Below are positions 15,101-25,100 of a stretch of DNA of 64,000 bases, one piece after another. The DNA comes from Owenia fusiformis (lineage: Eukaryota; Annelida; Polychaeta; Sabellida; Oweniidae), in contig CAIIXF020000008.1 in assembly GCA_903813345.2 (NCBI GenBank), positions 26,830,822-26,894,821 of the forward strand. Direction: 5' to 3'. The stretch's first letter is position 1. Each line of letters begins with the position of its first letter. Under the pieces are notes generated by a model that had not been told where the DNA came from, made no database searches, and was given only the letters and a program-made list of their open reading frames with translations. The translations under genes were made by a program, and so were the position numbers.

Positions 15101-18100
15101 GTTCATGGATGAATGAGTCATGCCATGAAGTACCATTAGAGTAGATTGTGGTGATGTTAGTGTGATCGGCATTTGCTGTGATAGTTACAGTTGCAGAATC
15201 AAAACCATACGTGTTAGTAGCATTACATTCGTATATTTCATCCCCTGTCACATATATAGATGTCATCATAGTGGATGTCCTTCCTTCAGTCTGTTCCACA
15301 TTGGGTGAAAAACCACCTACTGACCAAACAACACTTGGTACAGGGTAGTTAATAGCAGAGCATAAAATCAAGATGGTTTCATTTTGGACAATAGCCTGTA
15401 TTACTGTGATTTTGGGAGGTAAACAAATTAAGTGTTTTAGGGCTGCTGCATCAGTTATGCCAAATTCATCAGTGATGTTTGAAGGTATTCCTGTGATGTA
15501 ATTCAATGTTAAGTTAATTGTTCTCAATTGGGGCATGTATTCACATATACCAGGTGGTAGCTCCTTCAACTGGCTGTTACTAATGTTAAGATAGGTCAGG
15601 CTTGTCAGGTCCTTAAAGACGTCTGCCTCAATTTCAGTTAGGTTATTATCTGATAATATAAGACCATCAAGTTCAGTTAATTTCTCAAAAATTCCATTTT
15701 TTAAATGTGTAAGTTTGTTTGCACCTAAACCTAAGTTGTATAATGTTTGATGATCAGAAAAAGTTCCAGGCACAATCTCTGATAACCCATTGCCATTTAG
15801 TCCCAAAGACCACAATGTTCGAATGTTTTTTAAGATATCTCGACTGATGGATTTCAGGTTGTTGTTGTCCAAGAAGATCTGCAATGATTCTAAGCCATCG
15901 AATGTCCCTGATTCTATCTCAGATATGTTATTGTTTACGAGGATTAGCGTATACAAGCTCGTTAAATCCTGGAATGTACCACTCTTTAATTTTGTTAACC
16001 TATTCCCTCTCAACCAAAGAGACGTCAATGCTTTTAAACCAGCAAAAGCTCCAGTTTCTATCTCTATTATTTCATTGTCATTGATAAAAAGGCCATCACT
16101 AAGACTTGCTAGGTGTTCAAACAAGCCATTTGTCAGTACTTTCAACTTGTTTTCACCTAGGTATAAAAATTCCAAGCTATCAAGACCAGAAAACATTTCA
16201 GCTTCAAGATTTGATATCATATTCTGTTGCAGTTTTAGATCTTTTAGATTACTCAAACTCCTGAACAGTCTCCCTTTCAGAACTTCTGTTGTTAAATTGT
16301 TCCTTTGCAAGAGGAGTGTTTCTAAAGCATGTAATTGAAAGAAGGTGTTGGCCTCAATTCTATATATATCATTGTAGCCCAGGTCCAGTTTCACTAAGTT
16401 ATTAAGATTACTGAATAAGCTATCTGTCAACACAGTGAGATAGTTCCCTCTCAGGTATAACTCTTCTAAACTCTCTAAACCAGAAAATGTGTGAGACTCT
16501 ACAGTTGATAATGCATTTTCAGCAATGTATAGTACCTTGAGATTTGAGAGATTCCCAAAAGTAGCATTCTTTAAGATTGTAAGGCGGTTCTTGTACATCT
16601 CCAAGCGTTCTAGGGAGGGCAACCCAGAAAAGGATCCATCCTCTATCTCTGATATGCCTGTGGCACTGAGTCTGAGTATTTTCAAGTTTGTGTAGTTAGA
16701 GAACATTCCCTCAGTGAGGTTAGGGTGAGGTTTGAAGGAAAGGTCCAACTCTATTATATCAGATGGTGAATCTGTAACTCCACTAACACATACCTCAAGG
16801 TGGAACACTTGGATCCCCAACAGGATCACGATTGTGTTCCAATTCTGAAATGTAAAGTATGAGGGTATACAGTTTCTAAAGCTGTGACTAGTTTGCATCA
16901 TCATTGTAAAAACAGTTATTTATGGATACTATATATTTACTTCACAAAAATTAAGGTTGTGTTAAGAAATGTTGCTTTTTAGGACATCTATATGAGTGTA
17001 CATTGTATTAAAAGATATTACACCTTTAAGAGAATTTAAAATAACTAGAGCAAAGGTAACTCATATTAATGATATTTAAATACCTACCCAGTTGTACAAA
17101 GCCATAATGTAGTCCTTTACTTCTATCAGGTTCACTGTAGGCTTGTTTGATTTTATAGCGTGTTTTGAATAATTTTGAATGTTTACCGCTATATCTCAGT
17201 AGTTCAAACTGTCAACATCCTAAATTCTTGCTACTCAGACATTCAAGTTCTAATTCAATGTTTACATTTTAGTGTTTTATTAAATGCCCTTCCCAGTGAT
17301 TTAACCGCAATAAACATCCATTGAAGTACATACTGTTCAAAACAAGGAAGGTGTTGACCCAATATTGTTCTCTGCAATATATGTCGACTGATCATGTTAA
17401 AGGATAACTAGAGAGTAAACAGAGGTATTGGCAAGAAATATTGTAAAACCCAGTTAAACATTTGTAGCTTTCTGCAAGGTCTAATATAAAGGAATAGAAC
17501 AATTGAAACCCTGAAAATCAAGATGATATTTAAATATTTATAGACATTCCAATTATTTAGGAGGCTATGATACACTTTTTAAAGTGTCAAGTGTTAACAA
17601 GTACTTTTTTTATTTAGAGAATAAATGTTTTTAATATAAACAAATTCGAATAACTTCATTAACTCAGGTGGAAAATATGTACATGTGTGGCGAAGTTGAG
17701 CCTCTCTATCTTTTACAAAACATGAAACCAAATGTAATTTAAAATATTAATTTATTATAGAAAAAGTTTAAGTCCAAAATATAAATTCAAGTTGTTACTT
17801 ACAGTTGTTGCTCGGTCCGAGTTCACGTAACGAGAATCTGAGGTTTCAGTGCTAAAAATGCCTCTTTTATAATGTTAATTTTGAGGTGGGCAGAGCCGAA
17901 ATAAGAGGTCTTATCCAATAAAATATGAAGAAATCTCATTAACTAAAATTGGCCGAAAAATGAATGTTTAATTTTATAGAAAGTCAATAAGGAATAGTGA
18001 TGATTTTCTGCCCATGAATCTTGGATGTTTACTGAAAGTTTGAGAATTTGGCAGAATTTGGTGGGAAAGGAATGCGTAGACAAAACCTCTGAATCTCGTC

Positions 18101-21100
18101 TCGTGAACTCTGGATGTACTATCCAATTATCTCATTTAACCTATTAGTTCATTAAAGTCCGAAACAAGTATTTTTATGTACATTTACATGCTAAAAAGTA
18201 CACAGTTATTAATGTAATGTGATACAGATTATATAGATATATACATTTATAAAGTTTATACACTAATATATAGGTTTTGGTTAGTTATGTTCAAGATCTT
18301 TAAGGCTAATGAGTTTTTACTTTATTTATAAAAACTTGTATTTTTCACTGTTCTGCCAACAATAATGAAAACATATAAACATTGAAAGAAAACATTGCAA
18401 AGTTTCTCATCATATATCATTGTCTGTCATTTTTATCTTAACAAGAATTCTGTCGTTTAATTGGTTAAAAATCTTATCACATTTGGTAACACATAAAAAC
18501 TACTTCAATCTGAAGCTAAAATATAAGAAATTAAATGGTTAGTACTACAAAATATTACTCTAAGTTCAAAGATTACCCAAACAACTGTTGTAATACAAAT
18601 ATTAAACTGGCAGATCCCATAATAAAAATAACGCAATATTCATAAACATGTATACATGGAAAGATCATGATGACATTAACTGATGTACAGTGAAATAAGT
18701 AGAGTGACCAGTGAATTCAACTGTGACTTCGTCACACATGACTTTAGACACACTTAAGACATTCTAGATGTCACATATTACTCATGTTATTTATAGTTTT
18801 ATTTACAAAATGTTTCATATAATGACTTGAACTTTAACTTCATGAATTTATTTTTAATGCACTATTGATTTAAGAAAATAAAAAGTTCAAGTAGATTGGC
18901 AAATACAGAAAAGTTCACTAGTTTAAGGTTTGTGGATGTAATTGCGACTTTGATTTATAAATTAGGGCTGAATGGATTGTGAATAACTTTCATCATCATT
19001 CATTATATAAATCAATTCAAGAATGGAATTGATAAGCACCTGATGGAACAGAAATTTCTTCAACACAACTAAACCCATCTCAACCCCCCCCCCATTAATA
19101 TGCCATGAAAATAATATATAAAAAGATATTGATCATATAGGGCTATCCTTCTTCCCAGAATCATAGATATAGGTATATAGATCAACCCCTGTGCAATATT
19201 TTCAATCTCATTTTGTGTTCTTATCCATGGTTGAGGGATGTTCCACATGGGCAAGAAATACAATGTTTATTATAACCTAAACTAATTTAAAATTTATTCT
19301 ATTTTCTTGAAAAAATATTGGTACTGTATATATGATATAAGTTTTAGATAAAGCAGATTTTTGATGCGTTTAAACATTTGATGCACCTAAAATGATTCTG
19401 ATTGGTTAAGGGGTGGTCAAAAATATTAACTGTTAACTGGTGATATATATTTTTTGATTAATAGTGTAAGGGGATAAAACTACATGGAATTTGTGAAAAT
19501 GAGTGTTCAGATTGCTCATTAGATTATGTTAACATCGCTTAATATTTTCTTCATATTCATAGTCTGTCAGACTAACAGAACTATGCATTAACAGACCTGA
19601 TGCATTCTGATACTCATAGCATCTCTCTCTGTTGCATCTCCGGAAGGATAGAGATGGAGAGGGCGTGGCTTACCACGATGGACCTGATGCCTTCTAGGGC
19701 AACAGTAAAAAAGCCGAAATCTATTGCCAGTACATAGAAGTACATTCATGGCTCTCCCATAGCTTTTTACCTCATGTTATTCTAGGTTAGCTCTTATGTA
19801 CACGGAGGCTATAGCTGAAATCAAACGGCCAATCTTGCGTATGCTGGAGACCCCAGTGAAGGCCATGGGAATGGACTCCCCTGAGTTGCTAGTCCTTGTG
19901 CAGACTTGCCCCAAAGGAGCAGAAACTCTTGTAACTCGTGTCATTCATATACTCACAGACAAAGGTAAATGGCTTATTTATTCTATATGATCTAATGCAT
20001 TTTAATTTCATGTGGATTCATAGGTTATTTTCAAAAGACTATGTTTTATGTAGGATTTATAATCTTCATCATTAAGAATTACTTCAAAAGAAATCGCATT
20101 ATCATGGGCCAAACAAATGTTACAAGCACATAAATGTACAAAGTATTTTTGTTTAAGGTACCCCATCTCCTGAACTGGTACGCAGCGTGAGAGATCTCTA
20201 CCAGAAACGTGTCTCAGATGTTAGATTCCTTATACCTGTCCTAACAGGCCTAGCAAAGGTAACATTTTGATTCAACTGACTGTCAAATATGCATAGCTGT
20301 AGGAGTATTTGAATTTTAATGAATTTGTGGTTACATCCATTTACTAAAATAGTAATAAGAAAAAAAGTAGTTTCTACTGTTACCCAAGAGGCATGTTTTC
20401 GCATTACAACATATTTGAGGCTATTTCTGTATTTTACTTAATGATAAAATGTTGTAAAATGTTACAGTCAGAGGTTATATCAGCATTACCAAAGCTTATC
20501 AAGCTGAACCCAGTGGTTGTCAAGGAGGTGTTTCACCGGTTGCTAGGTGGGTCCCAGGGAGAGGGAGGTGGCCACTATTCCAGCCCCATAAGCCCTGCAG
20601 ACCTCCTGGTGGCTCTGCATATCCTGGATCCTGAAATCTGCGATATGAAAACAATCATCAAAGGTCAGTAAATTCTTGCATCCTATTGTCTGTTTCGCTT
20701 CAATTTGTATTTAAAGGTATTCTTGAATCAGGTATCTTTGATTCAATTTTGGATTCCGAATCCAATATACAGCATCGGTATATTAAAATTTAGTATACAT
20801 GTATCTTGGTTTAGAGTGGCCCAAAAGACAGGACCCAAAAATCTTTGAATAAATCTTATGGGTACTGCTTTTTGGATCACCCTGTATTAAGGTACATTCC
20901 CACTATGATGAGCCTTCAGTTAGAAAATTCTTATTTACTTGTTCCACATATTTTCAGCAACTAACTTCTGCTTCCAAGAGAAGTCTATCTACACACAGGA
21001 GGTATTGTGTATCGTGCTGAAGCAATTAATGGAGATCAGTCCTATTCCTACCCTGCTCATGAGGACTGTCCTCCAGTCCCTCTCCATGCACCCAAGGATC

Positions 21101-24100
21101 ATTGGCCTTGTCATGAACATACTCACTAGGCTTATCACCAAACAGGTATGTACAGTTGGTAGACTTATTTTTCCTAATTGACCATTTTTAGAAAACTGAA
21201 CATCTCACATAACCTACTTTGTACATTTGAATTTAGGATTAACGTCGACATACAATGATTTGTATAAATTTAGTTCAAAGTGGCCCATTGGAAGAGAAAT
21301 TTTGGATTTGTAATTGTCATGATATAAATATGTTAGACATCTAAATAATATTTTTGATCCCATTTGAATGCATGGATTTTGAAAAATAATGCAAAGCATG
21401 TAAAGCTAAATTTAAAGTTGCTCTGTCAGTAGTTTTGACTATTTTTACAAAACTGAACATCTCAGTTTACCTACTTAATATTGGTATCCGTTTCTGGAAC
21501 TGTCACAACTTATGTTTTGGTCGCAAGTCACTTTTCATTTTGAAGTAGACAATGCTTATCTAAGAGATGTAACTGATAATTGAACAAATTTAAAAATAAA
21601 AAGAGAATTTAAATAGTTGTAATATTCATGATCTAATTATGATATCATTAGACATTTGAATAATAATTTGGGGCCTCATCTGAATACATAAATTTTGAAA
21701 AGAAAGGCACATCATCTTTCATGTTAGGCTTGATTTATTTTAAAGTTGACAAGAATGTAAATCAATGTTATGCTCCTCACTGTTGAAGGTTTGGAAGCAG
21801 AAAAGGGTGTGGGAGGGCTTTATAAAGTGTTGTCAGAGAACGCAGCCACAGTCCTACCAGGTTCTGCTACAACTACCAGCCCCCCAACTCAGGAACACGT
21901 TTGAGACGTGCCCCGAGATGAGGGAACCTCTCCTCGAACATGTCAATCAGTTCACACCAAACCAGGTATGTAGTCTAAAGTTTGATGTACTAAGTGGTTA
22001 TATATGTTTGGTATGCTTGTTAATCAGTACACCAAACCAGATATGTAGCCTAAGATTTGATGTACTAAGTGGTTATTATACTGCTGTATAGGCAAATGTT
22101 TGGTATAGTTGCAAGATATGTAGTCTAATGTATGATATACTCAACAGGATGTTGTTACTGTTATGTATGGTATATTCATCAGGTATTTAACCTAATGTAT
22201 GGTGTTCTCACCATGTACAATGTAGCCCAATGTATGATATACATGTATGTTCTAGAAGTGTGGCCTAATATGATGTACTTACGAGGTATATAGCCTTATG
22301 TGCTGTGTATTCATTGGGTACAAAACCACCCCAAAATTATATACTGAGTATCTTATATTTCAGGAGAACATGGAAGTATTTCTGAAACTATTCTGAATGT
22401 TTTATATTTCAGAGGGTCCATATTCCTAAAGCTATACTGAATGTCTTGGAGAGATCACCAGAGGAGTTTAAGAAGGAGGAGTCCAAGCAGCAAGAGGAGG
22501 AAGAAAGAGCAAAGAGGCAAAAGAAAGAGGAGGAAGAGAGGATCAATAAACAGAAAGAAGACGAGGAGAATAGAGAAAGACGACAAAAAGAGGAGGAGGA
22601 AACTAAAAAGAGGAGGCAAAAAGATGAGGCTGATAGGAAGATTAGGAAACAAAAAGAAGAGGCAGAAAAATTAAGAAGGGTAATTGTCTTTTTTTAGCCA
22701 ATTTACAATACTTTGAAACTGTATACATTGTCTAAATTGTGTGCACATTTATTTTGCTTCTTTGCCAGACTTCATGTAGATGGATCATAAGCCAACACTT
22801 GAGTAGTTCAATTAATTGAAATGATGAGGTTTCCAATTCCATTCTAGCAAAAACTTGAAGATGAGCGAAAGAGAAAACAGAAAATGGCAGAAGAGCGACG
22901 AAAGGAAGAAATCAAGAGAATTGAAGAGAAGAGAAAGGCACAAGCTGCCTCTAAACAGGTGTGTAGTAAATATCTTTGTATACTGTACAAACTCAATCCA
23001 GTTGATGGACTTATAATCTCTTATATGAGTTTTCTATATCAGGCAGATTATTTTAAGTTAGGGAAGATTTATGTCTCTTCAAAGTAATAATTTCAATTAA
23101 ATTAATAATTACATATATATAATTGAAGCATTCCTCACCATTTATATTGTGTACTCCATCTATACCATTTTTGTTACTTCCAAGTTGACATGTTTGTTTA
23201 TTGCCAATTATGCTGGAAAACTAAGGCAAGACTATTGTATTATATTTGAACGTTTTACCATGGAATAAATGAAAAGTGAAAAATAATTACATATATGTTT
23301 TCTGTTTCAGTCTACCACGAATAATAAAGCTGATCTATCCACCCCGTCCACTCAAGGTGTAACTGTTAAACAAGAACCTGGCGTATCTGCACAACCTGAG
23401 ACTTCAACACCAACCCAACCTGAGACTCCTAGCCAATCTGAAATTGAGGCTACAACCATCAAACAACCAGTTCCTGGCGAGACTAAGATTAAAACTGAGC
23501 CATCAGATACTGGGTATGAAAAAGCTCAGGATACAGACAGCAGTAATACAGAAAAATCTGATCTGACACGTAAGTATTTGCATGCTCGTTATGTTCCAAC
23601 TGATTATCTTTTTGTTGTTACTTGTATCATTTGTGTAGTACCAGAAGAAGAAATTGGTCATTTGAATTAACTGGAAAGGAAAAGTAAACATACATGTTTT
23701 ATATGGAATCGTACATATTAATTAAGTACTGAGATATCTCATTATATGGGCTAGTTACTTCATTCAACCTTTGGACCATATTTCTATTAATGATTCAGGA
23801 CCATCTCTGTATCAAAACCATATCATCAGGCATGAAATGATTCCAAATGTTATTATTTCAGGGGAAGAACCAAAAGAAGTTGAAAGTGGTGATCCTGTAA
23901 AAGCTGAAACAACTCCTGAGGATACATTGACAGCTTCTGAAGCCAATAAAGCAACTGCAGAAGCAGTGGAGACAACTGATGAAGCTAAAGAAGCAACTCC
24001 TGAACACAAGGAGGATGAGCCTGTAAGTGTTCATTCTATAACACTGCACATTCTATAGTACTTAAAACATATCAGATGAAAATTACCTAATTGTGAAGAG

Positions 24101-24366
24101 TAATACAGTTTCAGTGGAACTAATATTGAACATATTCAACAAAAGGTGGATGCGTTTTGTATCGACCCTTCAGATTGTATACCAACTTATAAGGACCCTG
24201 GTTATAATATGTATATACCTATCCTCTTGAACATGACTTGAAACACCATCTAAAGTTAAGTGATACTTTTTTGCAGGAGACTGTGAGTCCCAAGGGTAAA
24301 GGACGAGGGAGAGGAGGCAAAAGAGGAAGAGGGTCAGGAACTCGGAAAAGTTCACGGAAAAGATAG
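119..24366 (+). CDS. SYMPK: Symplekin, C-terminal 19 exons (gene partial at its 5' end)
   Basis: Symplekin is the nuclear scaffold that links CPSF and CstF in pre-mRNA cleavage/polyadenylation and histone mRNA processing. Coding exons with GT-AG borders and compatible phases: 119-298, 3816-3977, 7742-7847, 8439-8521, 9310-9538, 9921-10312, 10661-10729, 11000-11081, 12376-12466, 19786-19964, 20158-20258, 20468-20663, 20958-21145, 21789-21965, 22413-22679, 22848-22958, 23311-23569, 23862-24022, 24277-24366. They total 3123 nt, giving 1040 aa and a TAG stop. Tracts recalled from human symplekin include [34 protein letters not shown] and [11 protein letters not shown], covering the middle and the Symplekin_C region. 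The N-terminal HEAT exons are upstream of the window. Exons at 22413-22958 encode a long K/E/R-rich coiled coil that the human protein lacks in this form. The tail ends in a Gly/Arg/Lys-rich stretch. Two exon edges are tandemly duplicated (see repeats), and two introns host antisense genes. Confidence 0.96.
299..500. other. Symplekin intron start, no feature seen
   Basis: This is AT-rich intron sequence between the first exon in the window and the large foldback element. I see no gene or clear repeat here. The first 118 bases of the window are also intron and end in a polypyrimidine tract with an AG acceptor. Confidence 0.6.
501..3524. mobile_element. 3-kb foldback element with arms built of ~167-bp repeats
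   Basis: The outer ~350 bases of each side are inverted copies. The left side begins TACAGTGAAACC and the right ends GGTTTTACTGTA; both carry the matching GGAATAATCGCC / GGCGATTATTCC segment. Inside, the left arm holds about seven head-to-tail units of roughly 167 bp, starting near 836, 1003, 1170, 1337, 1500, 1663 and 1815. Each contains 'aaatccaagatggccaccaa'-like sequence. The right arm (about 2230-3180) holds about six units in the opposite orientation. There is no coding region, so it looks like a non-autonomous foldback DNA transposon in a symplekin intron. Its superfamily is not identified, and no clear target duplication is visible. Confidence 0.8.
3525..3715. repeat. Extra copies of the foldback element's right end
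   Basis: The terminal motif GGTTTTACTGTATGT recurs after the main element, near 3572 and again at 3700-3714. The segment 'cacactggtgcatagtaaa' is duplicated with a period of about 55 bp. The last copy, from about 3645, includes the 'ggtaccaaaggtgttccact' stretch also seen at 3487-3507. These look like partial tandem duplications of one transposon end. Confidence 0.7.
4543..4848. mobile_element. ~306-bp foldback MITE
   Basis: The left arm (about 4543-4660) and right arm (about 4730-4848) are inverted copies of ~115 bp with scattered mismatches. Shared landmarks are CTTTCCGAACC / GGTTCGGAAAG at the outside and GGTTGATTTTAAAAAAGTAT with its complement at the inside. There is no coding capacity. 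It lies in the symplekin intron that also holds the GT31 gene, about 370 bp beyond that gene's stop. Confidence 0.8.
5067..5072 (-). promoter_or_regulatory. Poly(A) signal of the GT31 gene
   Basis: TTTATT on the + strand reads AATAAA on the - strand, about 143 bp past the stop codon of the glycosyltransferase. This is an ordinary distance for a short 3' UTR. Confidence 0.6.
5215..6378 (-). CDS. Beta-1,3-galactosyltransferase-like protein (GT31), nested in a symplekin intron
   Basis: A single open frame of 387 codons encodes a GT31-type enzyme. Family members transfer Gal or GlcNAc from UDP-sugars to glycans in the Golgi. Visible parts: a type II signal anchor at residues ~47-69; RHTIRKTWG (121-129), the family's R-x-x-I-R-x-T-W block; KADDETF (202-208) at the metal-binding DxD site, usually KxDDDx[14 protein letters not shown] (255-267); and EDVYITG (287-293), the usual EDV-G catalytic block. 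Odd: a second hydrophobic segment at 361-379, followed by KYRK, makes a probable C-terminal membrane anchor, unusual for the family. Met25 is an alternative start; I kept Met1 because the frame is open and both precede the anchor. It is intronless and antisense inside a symplekin intron. The exact acceptor specificity cannot be told. Confidence 0.88.
   Translation of the reverse strand: MYQKQETIHQRVTTQNAESCHNNTMAPSTSNSKWDAFLSRLHKKRYSVATLGCILFVGLYIYLQWSMIQFLIGWDFKLPIVCANCFEHDDYKYVINNKDVCTGDVYLLVVVASVHMDISARHTIRKTWGSKRRINGKNIRTVFHFGTHEIQSYNAIVYNEAKIEKDIIVSSFKENFENMTVHSVMGIKWATQHCPQAKYIIKADDETFLNIPNIVEQLENLNQPKDLIGGRCLKQNRDEITSKYNPGRSFHQRDYPQYCQGPAYFMSQDVAGDIITIASSIPVIPLEDVYITGLCRAIIQTKPIDVKGFIIPEEKKTLAKCDKIDSLSIPDVGIEEMKELWALVGDGQAVTECHTNWTPVQISGVILLAILITAFIMVKYRKAFSTY
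6379..7741. other. Upstream side of the GT31 gene, rest of the symplekin intron
   Basis: No further gene is supported. This stretch must contain the GT31 promoter, but I see no diagnostic element. At 7319-7355 a ~35-bp stretch ('aaaacagttggcacacact' and following) closely repeats coding sequence of the GT31 gene at about 6119-6152, which looks like a small duplicated fragment. Confidence 0.5.
7801..7947 (+). repeat. Tandem duplication of a symplekin exon edge and donor site
   Basis: Bases 7801-7859 (the 3' part of exon 7742-7847 plus its GTAAGG donor) are repeated almost exactly at 7889-7947, a period of 88 bp. The second copy keeps the donor but lacks the exon's 5' part and acceptor. Confidence 0.9.
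8568..9101. mobile_element. 534-bp foldback MITE with 5-bp target duplication
   Basis: The ends are CACTGGTGATCCACT and, inverted, AGTGGATCACCAGTG. The arms of ~240 bp run almost to the centre near 8835 with small differences. ACATG lies directly outside both ends (8563-8567 region and 9102-9106), which fits a 5-bp target duplication. Each arm also contains the short palindrome CAAAACGAACCGTTTTG or a near copy. It sits only 46 bp past the donor of symplekin exon 8439-8521. CAC ends with a 5-bp duplication recall Transib, but this is not enough to assign it. Confidence 0.85.
9539..10660. other. Short symplekin introns without other features
   Basis: The intron pieces 9539-9920 and 10313-10660 around exon 9921-10312 show only AT-rich sequence, with a normal polypyrimidine tract before each acceptor. 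I see nothing else in them. Confidence 0.6.
11321..12210. mobile_element. Hairpin-ended element with TCCG tract (copy 1)
   Basis: The left end is the hairpin CCCATCGAACGAAGTTCGG, followed by a CCGTCC/GTACG-rich tract (about 11361-11415). The body contains AAAATGGCGGCC-type palindromes and three copies of 'gtggagcgattttgttcat'. ATCCCATCGAAC (11321-11332) is perfectly inverted at 12167-12178. It is followed by a short imperfect hairpin around 12181-12205. There is no coding region. The same layout occurs at 14490-14660 and 49107-50060. Confidence 0.75.
12540..13346 (+). repeat. Six-copy 134-bp satellite in a symplekin intron
   Basis: Units start at 12540, 12675, 12809, 12943, 13077 and 13212 (period 134-135 bp) and are nearly identical. 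Each joins two repeat families found separately elsewhere in the window: the 'gcggttggtgttcggggttt' piece, and the 'ttcactaaagcaggttttac' piece ending in the CTGTA transposon terminus. Open frames that run through it are a by-product of the repetition. Confidence 0.92.
13351..14345 (-). mobile_element. 5'-truncated non-LTR retrotransposon (LINE, CR1/L2-like)
   Basis: On the - strand the sequence encodes the C-terminal part of a reverse transcriptase. First comes a [16 protein letters not shown] block near 14120. A 165-codon open frame (14069-13572) follows, with [26 protein letters not shown] and [14 protein letters not shown], all typical of the post-catalytic region of CR1/L2/Jockey-type elements. 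The 5' side is cut off at about 14345, and the reading frame changes once near 14215. The 3' end at 13351-13380 has a GAATTGAGTTGAATTGAAT-type tail, as CR1/L2 elements often do. It is a dead fragment. Confidence 0.85.
14490..14660. mobile_element. Hairpin-ended element, short internally deleted copy (copy 2)
   Basis: It starts with the hairpin ACCACACTGAATGAAGTTCA ... TAGTGGT (14491-14517), then 'ggatatag' and a GTCTGTC/GTCCG tract. It ends with GTTCTATGGGGTTTGCTAC and the small hairpin CTCCGTGGAG (14622-14631). Both ends match copy 1 (compare GTTCGATGGGATTCGCTAC at 12167), while most of the body is missing. Confidence 0.6.
14730..16904 (-). CDS. LRR-Ig single-pass membrane protein, nested in a symplekin intron
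   Basis: A single open frame of 724 codons. A hydrophobic stretch near residues 22-40 is the probable signal peptide. About 16-17 leucine-rich repeats follow (roughly 48-480), with the LxxLxLxxNxL/I pattern and G-x-F/L capping as in LRIG, AMIGO and slit-like extracellular proteins. One Ig-like domain comes next (about 490-580; cysteines in ILCSAI and YECNAT, tryptophan in VVWSVGG). Then a Thr/Ser-rich, N-glycosylation-rich stalk, one membrane span (~684-710) and a 14-residue basic cytoplasmic tail with no signalling domain. It probably acts as a cell-surface adhesion or recognition protein; the ligand is unknown. The start is the first Met of the frame. It lies antisense in the 7.3 kb symplekin intron and appears intronless. 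A non-coding 5' exon cannot be excluded. Confidence 0.88.
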   Translation of the reverse strand: MMMQTSHSFRNCIPSYFTFQNWNTIVILLGIQVFHLEVCVSGVTDSPSDIIELDLSFKPHPNLTEGMFSNYTNLKILRLSATGISEIEDGSFSGLPSLERLEMYKNRLTILKNATFGNLSNLKVLYIAENALSTVESHTFSGLESLEELYLRGNYLTVLTDSLFSNLNNLVKLDLGYNDIYRIEANTFFQLHALETLLLQRNNLTTEVLKGRLFRSLSNLKDLKLQQNMISNLEAEMFSGLDSLEFLYLGENKLKVLTNGLFEHLASLSDGLFINDNEIIEIETGAFAGLKALTSLWLRGNRLTKLKSGTFQDLTSLYTLILVNNNISEIESGTFDGLESLQIFLDNNNLKSISRDILKNIRTLWSLGLNGNGLSEIVPGTFSDHQTLYNLGLGANKLTHLKNGIFEKLTELDGLILSDNNLTEIEADVFKDLTSLTYLNISNSQLKELPPGICEYMPQLRTINLTLNYITGIPSNITDEFGITDAAALKHLICLPPKITVIQAIVQNETILILCSAINYPVPSVVWSVGGFSPNVEQTEGRTSTMMTSIYVTGDEIYECNATNTYGFDSATVTITANADHTNITTIYSNGTSWHDSFIHEQVVSSTITEYDTSTYSNPTATRVLHTSPTFDQKEFTTKGEPEITDIGTSRGPVTELNTDSKFNGLNSTTTSIFQGKPEKPAENHSLVLGLGIGIPAAVLFLIILLCIILTKKRNIKQYNFELN
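17819..18110. mobile_element. ~292-bp MITE with 28-bp terminal inverted repeats
   Basis: GAGTTCACGTAACGAGAATC at 17819-17838 (arm to 17846) is inverted at 18083-18110 (ending CGTCTCGTGAACTC) with a few differences. There is no coding content. It lies about 900 bp upstream of the LRR-Ig gene. Confidence 0.75.
18111..19785. other. Symplekin intron upstream of the LRR-Ig gene
   Basis: AT-rich sequence with no recognised gene. It includes a run of ten C bases near 19085. The promoter of the LRR-Ig gene should lie in 16905-19785 on the - strand, but I cannot point to it. Confidence 0.45.
21948..22076 (+). repeat. Tandem duplication of a second symplekin exon edge
   Basis: The end of exon 21789-21965 plus the start of its intron (from 'aatcagttcacaccaaacca') is repeated about 72 bp downstream (from about 22022), with some divergence. 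In the second copy the donor reads AGATATGT instead of AGGTATGT, so it has lost the GT. Short 'gtatgtagtctaa'-like echoes continue to about 22300. Confidence 0.82.
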
Positions 24367-24498
24367 ACAATTTGATGCAACAATTCATGGATGTCATCCA
24401 AGCATTTAGGAACATATTTATTTAAATGTGATTATAAACTGATAAATAATTTTCTCCAATTCTGATTGCGAAAATAATGGAGGAATTTACAACACTTG

Positions 24499-24668
24499 AA
24501 TAAAGATGCCGGACACTTTGGACTTTGATTGTGATTTGAATGGTCAGAAAACTTTAATTATGTTACCAGCACTTTGAGTTGTTGGTCAGATAAAAATGAT
24601 ATGTTCATTTTATTTTATTTATGAAACTGATTGTGTCTAATTCTATCAGATTATTAATGCCAAATAAA
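24499..24668 (+). promoter_or_regulatory. Candidate poly(A) signals of symplekin
   Basis: AATAAA occurs at 24499-24504 and 24663-24668, 133 and 297 bp after the stop. Either could define the 3' end. Confidence 0.6.
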
Positions 24669-24964
24669 ATGTTTGTTTGTGCTAAGAGGAGATGGAGCAT
24701 GTACTATGGAAAAACTGTATTGCATTTGTCTCCCTGATAACATGTATTTATTAAAGAAGCTGACTCATTCTTAGACCAATGAATATGTGCATTATTGGCC
24801 ATCCAGTATACTTCAAAAAGAACTGTATGTTAATCAATACAGTATTAGCTTTAAGGTGGCAAATGGGATCTGTCTACTTGCCCTTGTGCAGTTTCCTATA
24901 CAGTGACATTATTTCTCAGAATGAAACACAGCGCTCAATTTAATCAATGACACTACAAGTGACT

Positions 24965-25100
24965 ACAAAACAAGTGGTGACATATTGTTATAGTCTCCAC
25001 CCTTTGTTGTAGATGGTGTTTGGCTGTTTGTGTTTGGCATCTGTAACAAATGGCAGGTTGTGACATTTTGCATATTAAATGCCTTGTTTCAATGTGTTCA
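24965..25100 (+). repeat. Dispersed 'TATTGTTATAGTCTCCA' repeat, + copy
   Basis: The core is 'gtgacatattgttatagtct', then GGTGTTTGG-like sequence and 'aacaaatggcaggt'. Related copies are at 29380-29505 (inverted), 12500-12560, 46420-46505, 48500-48615 and, partly, 44545-44585. No coding content is seen and the class is not identified. Confidence 0.8.

Noticed and set aside
22441-22674. K/R-rich open frame in another frame of the symplekin coiled-coil exon
   Set aside because: The E/K-rich frame joins both flanking exons in phase; the other is a shadow.
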